A stretch of 64,000 bases of DNA from assembly GCA_017354895.1 (NCBI GenBank), contig CP071495.1, positions 3,021,001 through 3,085,000 on the forward strand, in the 5' to 3' direction. A program made the position numbers and the translations under genes. Within the stretch, counting starts at the first letter, position 1. Each line of letters starts with the position of its first letter. Below, piece by piece: positions 56,695 to 64,000 of this stretch. The notes below the pieces were generated by a model. It worked only from the letters and a program-made list of their open reading frames with translations. It ran no database searches and was not told the DNA's origin. This DNA is from Podospora comata. Its lineage: Eukaryota > Ascomycota > Sordariomycetes > Sordariales > Podosporaceae.

Positions 56695-57702
56695 AGTAAT
56701 GTTTTTTTTTTGGGCGGGGGGGGCATTCATGCAAACAAAACACCAAAACCAAAACGAAATCGAGTAACGATTTGAGATACCCGCGCAGTTTTATTAATGA
56801 CAGCAGCAAGCAAGCACACACACTTTTATGGGAGCAACGGAGTTTTACAGCGGTTTTTTTTCTCTTTTTTTCTTTTTTGACGCTCTTTTGTCATTCATAT
56901 CTTTGGGGGGGTGGCGGTTATTGATATTTGGGGACGAAGATGAGGATGGAAGCGATACACAGCGAGCGAGCCGAGACGAGTGAAAGGGAGGAAGGAAAAG
57001 TGGAAGAGATTATGATACCAAGGATTTAATATGGATTAACTACATACGGAAGTGCGAACCGGCACAAGGGAAACGGACGATCAAAGGGGAGAGTGAGTTG
57101 AAGTATAGCTTTCCACCGAACGATATATCATTATAGCCACACAGAAAACGGGTGGTTTGGTAGGAATGGAATGGGAGAAAAAGAAAGAAAGTTAATGTGA
57201 ATTTGATGTGCGATACAAGTGGGGATGAATGAATATGGTGGTGGGTTTGTGTTGTTGTTGTTGTTGTTGTTGTAATGATGTTGTTGTGTTGGGTTGGCGA
57301 AGCGGAAGCGAGTTGAATTAGAAAAAGATGCACATGTCTGTTTTTCGTGTGTTTTTGAGTGTTTGGGTGCTTGGTAGATACCCTGTTCGAGCAATCGTGG
57401 TTGTCTAGTCAGGAATGGATAGCAATGCAATGCGTACAGAGAGAGTGTGGTTTATCATATTTTGCGATTATTATGAATGGCCTCAACAAACCAACCATTA
57501 GACAATTGATAGTTAGCGGTAAAAAGAAGATACCATAGTCCCATAAACTCCAACCCCAAAAGTCCCACACCAGCTCTTCTTTGTGTTGCCTTTCGTTTCC
57601 TTCCCCTCCTCATCACCACCACACTACGAAATATCCATACTTGTATTTTCCCAACCCCAACCCCTCTCCATCCTACACTCTTTCCCCTTTGTATCCTCCT
57701 CA
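56695..57702. other. Convergent intergenic region with (GTT)n repeat
   Basis: This is the 3' flank of CHS7 and of the b561 gene. A (TTG) microsatellite of about eight units lies at 57250-57273. T-runs near 56860-56880 are typical of 3'-UTR. No gene is seen. Confidence 0.55.
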
Positions 57703-58545
57703 TCAATACTCCCGCAACCCCAACTTCCCCAGCTGAATCCTAGGAAACACGCCCCCCGCAACCAACACAACCCCCAACACCACTCCCACTCTCGACACCC
57801 CCAACTGCCCCTTTACATAATCCGTCCACGCCGCGCTCCCCGTAGTCGCCAGAATCATCAACAAAACCCCATACCCAAGATACCGATGCCACTTCCAGAC
57901 CTTCTTTGCCTTTTCCTCCCCTCCCCACACACTGGGCGTGACATAAATCGTGAACCCAAACAGATACTGCAGTCCCAGCAACGAGACTGTCGCAACCCCC
58001 AAATAAGCGTGCACAGAGTGGAAGTGAGGCAGTTTGTTGGCGTGTTTGTTAGTTTCGATTATTGCTGTTCCTGATAGGAAGAGCAAAAAGGATAAAAGGT
58101 GAAGCCAGGCGTGGAATTTGGCCGCGCGGGTTTTGGCTAGGGGGAGGGATTTTGTTGTTGGTTGGAGGAGGAGGATTGCTTCTGTTGCGACGAGGAGGCC
58201 GGTGAGTTGGAGGATTGGGTGGGGCACTAAGAGAGGTAAAAGGGGGCGGTGGGTTAGGAGGGGGATGAGGATTGAGAGGAGGAGGAGGAGGAGGCCGGTT
58301 TGGGAGAGGATGCCGGTTCCTGTTGAGGGGAGGTTAGTCAAAGGGGGAAATGGGAGGGGGAAAGGGGGAAACAAACCGAGATAGAGGTTGCGGTACATGG
58401 GGGCGTTGGGGCGTTGGATTGCGTCGCCTGGTCGGCCTAGGAGGGGTTCGTTTTCGTTTGGTTGTTGATGGGTGTCAGGTTCTTCCTGGTGAGGGTGTAT
58501 CTCGTCCGGCAAGCGCGGGAGGGAAGGGGTGGTTGTGGAGGTCAT
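57703..58545 (-). CDS. Cytochrome b561/ferric-reductase-like transmembrane protein, two exons
   Basis: The exons are 58377-58545 and 57703-58319, giving 261 aa. A hydrophilic N-terminus (1-50, Pro/Glu/His-rich) precedes six predicted helices. Likely haem-ligand His residues sit in LLVPHPILQLTG, AAKFHAWLHLLSF, LPHFHSVHAYLGVAT and VWKWHRYLGYG, matching the b561 core of trans-membrane electron transfer. ATTGSAAWTDYVK follows. The 57-nt intron (58320-58376) has no in-frame stop, so an unspliced reading adds 19 residues rich in Pro and Phe; GTTTGT, GACTAAC and CAACAG signals and the better TM spacing favour splicing to YLGTGILSQTG. The physiological electron donor is not deducible. The coding strand goes from C-rich to G-rich toward the 3' end. 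Confidence 0.82.
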   Translation of the reverse strand: MTSTTTPSLPRLPDEIHPHQEEPDTHQQPNENEPLLGRPGDAIQRPNAPMYRNLYLGLFPPFPLPFPPLTNLPSTGTGILSQTGLLLLLLSILIPLLTHRPLLPLLVPHPILQLTGLLVATEAILLLQPTTKSLPLAKTRAAKFHAWLHLLSFLLFLSGTAIIETNKHANKLPHFHSVHAYLGVATVSLLGLQYLFGFTIYVTPSVWGGEEKAKKVWKWHRYLGYGVLLMILATTGSAAWTDYVKGQLGVSRVGVVLGVVLVAGGVFPRIQLGKLGLREY

Positions 58546-59652
58546 CTTGAATGAAGGGGGCTCTTATAAGAGCTGTGGAGGGTGTGAGTTGGTGATGGAT
58601 GATGATATGGCTGGGTCTAGTCTCGAGCCAGCACGAACCCAAACGAAAATGGCTGCGAGTAGCTCGAGTGGGAAGTCTGGTTGCTGATATAGACGGTCTC
58701 AGACACAAGTCGGCGGGGAAAAGGCGTGAAGTTGACAGACGCCACGGACGACACAACCCAGCTGAAGGAGCTGGAAAGGAAAGGGCAAGGGCAAAGTGAC
58801 GCGGACAAGATCGTCGGCTTGTGTCACCCTTTATGCCGCGTTCTCCCCCCCAAAGCTATCGAATTATTACCAATCCGGTCACAAGTTGACGGAAGAAAAC
58901 ATGCATGCATCACGCCAGTTAGTGAAACTAAATCGGGAAGCCACTGGTTTCAAGCCTCTGCCGTCTCTCTTGAACTGTAAGCTCCAGGAGATATTCCACA
59001 GCTAAGATGGAGTCTTGTCGTCAAGTTAAACTTTCCCCAAGAGAGATCACCTCACTTGCTTATGATGGCGCGGTCCAGGTCGGTGATGACGGCACCGAGG
59101 GGGCCGAGCTGAGAGACAAGCTGGCTGACCAATCACTTCACACCGATTTTCATGGCCCCAGTTATGCGGGGTCGCTCCCGTTCGGACCGGTATCTTATCA
59201 ATTTGTGCCGCCGTGTGCCGATGTGCCCCGCGTCTTCGTTTCTCGAACCTGCATCCGAGAGGACGGCCGGCCGATTGTGCATGTTTTCTGTTAGTCACCT
59301 CCGGTTGCTTGGGGTGTCGGAGAAGGTGTCTAGGACTCTAGAAGGACCCATCGGCTCGCCTCCATCTCCACTTTCAAAGGCAGGCCTGCCGTCGGAGCTG
59401 GCCGACTTCCACTCGTTCTTCTGTGCGGGCCACTGGGTTGGGGAGGAGGCGGATAGGAGATTGACGTTGGATTTAAACGAAACCGTTTCCCCGGCTCTTG
59501 TGTCATATGCTTTGATAACGATCGTTGATACGGCCGGCATCGGTTGGAACTGATAGGCTTATAAGTGTGCCCTCTGTGCCGCCTTGAAACGACATATCAT
59601 CTATTTGGCCTTCTTACCCTCCATTGCACTTTGAACCTCACAGTTGCCCACC
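58546..59652. other. Divergent promoter region (b561 gene and allantoicase)
   Basis: No gene is seen; short ORFs lack domain support. The right part contains the GATA cluster listed separately. Confidence 0.55.
59191..59598. promoter_or_regulatory. GATA-factor site cluster upstream of allantoicase
   Basis: GATA/TATC cores occur at 59191-59194, 59196-59199 (paired), 59452-59455, 59514-59517, 59527-59530, 59552-59555 and 59595-59598. A CCAAT core is at about 59126. Purine-catabolism genes of Neurospora and Aspergillus are activated by NIT-2/AreA, which binds clustered GATA elements, so nitrogen-catabolite control is likely here. A TATA-like ttataag is at about 59559. Confidence 0.65.
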
Positions 59653-60770
59653 ATGGCTGATGACTACGGATACGCTACCGAGGCCGTCCCGGCCACTTCG
59701 GTCTCTGCCGAATATATCGACAAGACCTTCAAGTCAACCGCCATTGGTAGGTGCAATTCTGTCTCACGGCAGGATGCCGTGCTAACCATCTTGCAGATTT
59801 GGTCTCAGCCACTCTTGGAGGTGAAGTTCTTGGCTTCTCAGACCAATGGTTTGCTGATGCTGCCAACTTGATCAACCCACTTCCCCCAGTTAGAAAACCG
59901 GGGAAGATGGTTTACACCGGTGCCTGGTATGACGGCTGGGAGACCAGAAGACACAACACTGAGCCCTTCGATTGGGTGGTGATCCGCCTGGGAGTTAGCT
60001 CTGGTACTGTCGAGGGCATTGAAGTCGACACTGCCTACTTCAACGGCAACCACGCCCCTGCCATCTCAGTCGAGGGCTGCTTCAGCCAAAACAACGAGGA
60101 GGTCCTCTCATGGAAGGGAGGCCGTGGTGGTTGGGAGACTATTCTCGGGCTTCAGGAGTGCGGCCCCAGCCAGAGATTTGGGTGGAAGTTGGAGAATCCC
60201 ACCAACAAGCAATACACACACGTCCGTTTGAACATGTACCCGGACGGTGGTATCGCCAGATTCCGCCTCTTTGGTCATGCCGTTCCCGTCTTTCCAGAGG
60301 ATACTAATGCCATCATCGACTTGGCTGCCGCCCAAAACGGAGGTGTTGCTGTCTCGTGCAGTGATGAGCACTTTGGAACCAAGGACAACCTGATCCTGCC
60401 TGGCAGAGGCAAGGATATGGGAGACGGCTGGGAGACAGCTCGGTCTCGTGGTAAGGGTCATATTGATTGGACCATTATCAAGCTTGGAGCGCCAGCTTAC
60501 ATCCAGAATTTCCTTGTTGACACGGCTCACTTCCGAGGAAACTACCCTCAAAGGGTTGAGCTTGAAGCTATCGAGTGGAAGGGAGATGGTGAACTCGGGC
60601 CCGATGCTGAGGGTTGGGTGAAGGTAGCAGAGCCGATCAAGACTGGCCCAGATGCTGAACACCCAGCAGACAGCTTGGTCAAGGACAAGGTGTTTACCCA
60701 CGTCAAGCTCATCATTGTGCCTGACGGAGGCGTGAAGCGTGTCAGAGTGTTTGCGAAGCGTGCCGTTTGA
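59653..60770 (+). CDS. Allantoicase (allantoate amidinohydrolase)
   Basis: The exons are 59653-59746 and 59797-60770, giving 355 aa. The enzyme hydrolyses allantoate to ureidoglycolate and urea in purine catabolism. The protein has two homologous beta-sandwich repeats. Repeat 1 (about 25-190) contains LGGEVLGFSDQWFADAANLI, YDGWETRRHNTEPFDWVVIR, VDTAYFNGNHAP and THVRLNMYPDGGIARFR. Repeat 2 (about 200-355) has SDEHFGTKDNLILPGRGKDM, GDGWETARSRGKGHIDWTII, VDTAHFRGNYPQ and THVKLIIVPDGGVKRVR. The 50-nt intron (GTAGGT donor, GCTAACC branch, TTGCAG acceptor) joins in phase 1 to give STAIDLVSATLGG. Length and both repeats are complete, so the enzyme should be functional. Confidence 0.95.
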
Positions 60771-61315
60771 GCCGTCGAGGTGAAACTGACTGGGAGCGGC
60801 GTGGCGGTTGAACGTGGAACAAACTGAAGGGATAGATAGAAAAAGGAGGACAGATAGCCGGATCGAACCGATTGATGTCACCAAACGAGACCATATTAAG
60901 CCATGTGACCCAAGATCAATAGCGACAAGAGTTGGATATTGGTTCAAAGAGATCATCAAACAAGGAGATTGAGATTAATGGTCTTCGTCTCTCTTATCCA
61001 ACGCACGGGCCATCGAGGTGGGGAGGGCTGCGACTCGCTGTTGAATGATGCGGCCAAGGGCCAAAGCCCAGACTTTAAACATGCCTAACGCCTCAAGGGG
61101 GAGCGCAACTGTCGGGTCAAACGCCGTTTTCTAGCTTTCATCTCTCGATTTTTCCAAAACGTTGCCCACTGGACTGGACACAGAGATTCTGGCGCACCGC
61201 CAAACCCGAATGCGCATGCCGATTGCCCACGGATAACCCCTTTGCCTCGCCCATGAGCAGCCGCCCTGGACACGCAACACGCACGCATGCCAGCTCAACA
61301 GTAGCACCCTGAGCC
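60771..61315. other. Intergenic region
   Basis: This is the 3' flank of allantoicase and the promoter of the ankyrin-DIL gene. No gene is seen. Confidence 0.55.
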
Positions 61316-63981
61316 ATGGATCTCGGGGATTCAGACGGCGGCTTCGATGCCGGCTTTGGTGGCCCGGAAAAGAAGCGCCCACTGCCCGCCGACCTGCCAC
61401 GGTCACTAGACGACCGGAGACATGCTCCCGCCGAGTTGCTGGTGCCCGAGACGGAGATGTACGACGGATGGCAGGGTTGGTGTCCCTTCAACCTTCCCCT
61501 TTTTGCTCTTCCACGTCATACCGTGTGCTAACTCACGAGTCTTTTTGCTTTTCAGGACAATCGCAATTCCTGACCACGCCCATCACTGCGAAGCCGTTAT
61601 CGTTTGGCAACCTGACGCTGGATGACCCCAACTACGAGGAGGAGTTGACAAAGGGCGGCCCGGACAGCGAGAAACGGCTTATGGAAATGCTTGCCGCCCA
61701 GGCCGCACACACAACGAGCGCCGTGTTCGAGGACGAGGATGTCGTCGCTGCCGATCCGAAGCGGTCCGAGGAGGAGAAGAAGGATGTATTGCAGAGGACG
61801 TTCATCATGGCCGCCAGCAATGGCAACCTGGAGTCTGTAAACAAGATATTGAACGGAAAGGCCAGGGAATACATTGACGTGAATGCGCCAGACGACGAGG
61901 GGACGCCGGCCCTCATATACGCGAGCTGCTTTGTTAGTGCTATTAGCCATGCGCTCTCCCGGAAATTGCCCATGCTAATTGTTTTGGTGGTAGGGACACG
62001 AGTCGGTGGTACAGGCGTTGATTGACGCGGGAGCCGATGTCGATAAGCAGGATCGCAATCAATGGAGTGCTCTTATGTGGGCCATGACAAACAGACACAA
62101 GGGAATCGCGACGATACTTTTGGACAATGGGGCGTCGCCAGATAAGAAGACCTCGACAGGGAGGACGGCGTTCGATTTCGCTGGCCAGGATAGCGACATG
62201 AACTTTTACCTCAATGACAGTGGCGGGTATGGCATCGGAACGGTCGGGCTGGACGATGACTTTTATAAACCTGGATTTTCCCAGGACAAGTTCGAGGAAG
62301 AGTTAGCCGAAAACGAAATGCGCCGACGCATGATGATGGACAGTGCTAGGGATCTGGAGGTGGACCTTGGCAACATGGGCATCGATGACCAGCCTGAGGT
62401 TTGTAGCCCCTATTTACCCCTTTTTTTTTTCTGAGCTGATGCTAACAATCTCAGACCTTTGATGAATTCGATGAAGAAGAACAGCAGGAGTTTGACTGGT
62501 CAAGATGTCTTCACGATCAAATGTTTGTTTTCCAGGAGAGCGATCTCGACACGATCCTAGACATTGTCATCACCAACATGACACCGCAACGATCTCCAAC
62601 TCAGAAACCAGTACCAGCAAACATGATTTTTCTCGGGGCCAGATATGCGCATTATCACGCCAGTCCAGAGTTACTGGCGAAGCTACTGGTAACAGCTATG
62701 GACAAGATCAACTACGTGGTGGAACAACACCAATGGGACATGACCATTCTTGCGTTCTGGATGTCCAACGCCACGCTTCTTCTACATTACCTCAAAAAAG
62801 ATGACGGCCTCGTCGAGGCCACAACCGAGTTCCAAGCGCAATTGGCCGAGCTGATTAACGAAATTTTTATTCTTATCGTCCGCGATGCTGAGAGACGCCT
62901 GGACAAGGTGCTCGAACCGGCGATGCTCGACCACGAAACGATACCGGGGTTCGAAAACATCACGTTTCAAAACGAATGGAAGCTCTTCAAGAGGAAAAAA
63001 GAGGTGCAAGAAGAGCCTCTCGAGAAGCGATTACGACCTCCGTCGCCAAAACAGCGAGCGAAGCCCTCGCCACGAAACGTTACTTCCCTGCTGTCGTCCA
63101 CCCTTTTTGTGCTGGATCTTTATGATGTGCACTCGGTGATCACGGCGCAGATTTCTTCGCAGCTGATATACTGGCTCGGGGCGGAGCTGTTCAACCGCAT
63201 CATGTCCAACAGGAAGTACCTGGCGAGGACGAAGGCGATGCAGATCAGGATGAATATTTCTGTCTTGGAGGACTGGGTGAGGAGCAACAACCGGCAGCCG
63301 GAGCATTATGAAAAAGGGGAGATGAAGTCGACGGGGGAGACGTTGTTGGAGGCGTCGAAGAGGCACCTGGCGCCGGTGATTCAGCTGCTGCAGTGGCTGC
63401 AGTGTTTTTCGAGTCTGGGGCAGGACGACCTGGAGGCGCTGGTGGGGACGCTGCAGCAGTTGCGGAGTCTGAGTCCGCAGCAGCTGTTGCATTCGGCGGC
63501 GCATTATAGGCCGGAGGTTGGGGAGGGGGGACTGCCGAAGTCGGCGCAGAAGTATTTGGCTGCTGTTCAGAAGGAGCGGGAGGCGAGGAGGAAGGTGGCT
63601 GGGGAGGGGTCGTCGCCGGGGAAGAATAAGAATGGCGGTGGTGAGGTTCCGATGTCGCCGGTGGAGGGCGGCGGGGGGATGTTTGATGAGGAGGTGGAGG
63701 AGGCGCCGGCGAATTTGCTGCTGGATCCGGCGTTGATGCTGCCGTTTGTGCTGCCTAGCGTGACGGATATGTTGGTTAGTTATGGGGCTGGGTTTGGGGG
63801 GGTGAATAGGGAGCGGGAGAGGAAGTATTTGCCTAGTATACCGCCGGAGTTTTTGGAGAGGATTGAGAATGCGACTGGGCAGAGTGGTGGGGGTGGAGGG
63901 GGGATGGGAGGGGGAGGGATAGGGGGGATGGATCGGGGGCAGAGGTTGTATGGGGGGAGGGATTGGGAGGATGAGGAGTAG
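61316..63981 (+). CDS. Ankyrin-repeat and DIL (dilute) domain protein, four exons
   Basis: The exons are 61316-61475, 61556-61932, 61994-62398 and 62455-63981, giving 822 aa. Ankyrin repeats occupy about residues 130-215 (FIMAASNGNLESVNKILNGK, then GHESVVQALIDAGADVDKQD and WSALMWAMTNRHKGIATILL). After an acidic linker with FDEFDEEEQQEFDWSR, the DIL domain covers about 340-620, with AFWMSNATLLLHYLKKDDGL, YDVHSVITAQISSQLIYWLG and a Leu-rich C-terminal half (LAPVIQLLQWLQCFSSLGQD). DIL is the cargo-binding domain of class V myosins; here it stands without a motor, suggesting a scaffold or tether in actin-linked or membrane traffic. The tail is Gly-rich with GGGGGGMGGGGIGGMDRGQR. Intron 1 has a GTTGGT donor, intron 2 GTTAGT, intron 3 GTTTGT, all weaker than usual. 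The last 150 bp is extremely G-rich. Confidence 0.88.
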
Positions 63982-64000
63982 AGTGGGGGTTAGGGGGTTA

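Noticed and set aside
1-64000. Transposons, RIP tracts, CRISPR, biosynthetic cluster, rRNA or tRNA genes
   Set aside because: I looked for reverse transcriptase/transposase motifs, long terminal repeats, AT-rich degenerated tracts, spaced repeats, PKS/NRPS domains and tRNA B-box sequences and found none convincing. A tRNAscan and RepeatMasker run would be decisive.
63984-64000. TTAGGG-like sequence at the right edge
   Set aside because: The bases gggggttagggggtta are irregular and follow the G-rich end of the ankyrin-DIL gene; they are not a telomere array.

Overview
The window is nuclear DNA of a filamentous ascomycete, most likely a member of the Sordariales (Podospora/Chaetomium/Neurospora-like). 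The evidence is the gene content (an NRC-2-type kinase, CHS7, DASH subunit DAD3, a DUF1763-like protein, a PARP of the fungal E2-fusion class), short introns of about 50-120 nt with GTAAGT/GTATGT donors and CTAAC/CTGAC branch sites, 0.5-3 kb intergenic spacers, and the absence of operons. I see no transposon, RIP-degraded tract, CRISPR array, rRNA or convincing tRNA.

Layout, left to right. (1) 0-8 kb: a PARP-type ADP-ribosyltransferase running off the left edge (-), a probable COG7 Golgi-tether subunit (+) and arginyl-tRNA-protein transferase ATE1 (-). (2) 8-20 kb: a 3.1-kb gene-free spacer, a diphosphoinositol-polyphosphate Nudix hydrolase (+), an unknown acidic-tailed protein (+), a single-pass membrane microprotein (-), mitochondrial ribosomal protein uS5m (+), DASH subunit DAD3 (-) and a small glycine/lysine-rich protein (-). 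(3) 20-30 kb: HSP90 co-chaperone p23/SBA1 (-), ESCRT-III VPS24 (+), mRNA-export adaptor YRA1/MLO3 with an 865-nt intron (-), OST4 (-, 48 aa), TMA46/DFRP1 (+) and an atypical SDR (-). (4) 31-45 kb: an AT-hook/C2H2 protein (+), NRC-2 kinase (+), a four-TM fungal membrane protein (+), an unknown mitochondrial membrane protein with a Thr-Pro-Ala repeat (+) and RIX7 (-). (5) 46-64 kb: an SLC25 carrier with a polyQ leader (-), a DUF1763/LYR-like protein (-), an MFS sugar transporter (-), CHS7 (+), a cytochrome b561-type protein (-), allantoicase under a GATA-rich promoter (+) and an ankyrin-DIL protein (+).

Most genes are single-copy housekeeping functions of the secretory pathway (COG7, OST4, CHS7, VPS24, NRC-2), mitochondria (uS5m, the carrier, two orphan proteins), translation/ribosome/RNA (RIX7, TMA46, YRA1) and nitrogen use (allantoicase). 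They do not form a biosynthetic cluster or a defence island. The features that most deserve a second look are the PARP gene with a non-canonical catalytic triad and two in-frame minisatellites, the very long YRA1 intron (reminiscent of the budding-yeast autoregulatory intron), an intragenic switch from C-rich to G-rich coding strand in many genes on both strands, and several introns or exons whose length is a multiple of three, so that retention or skipping would keep the frame.

All exon structures were derived by eye from splice consensus, reading phase and recalled family motifs; no search was run.
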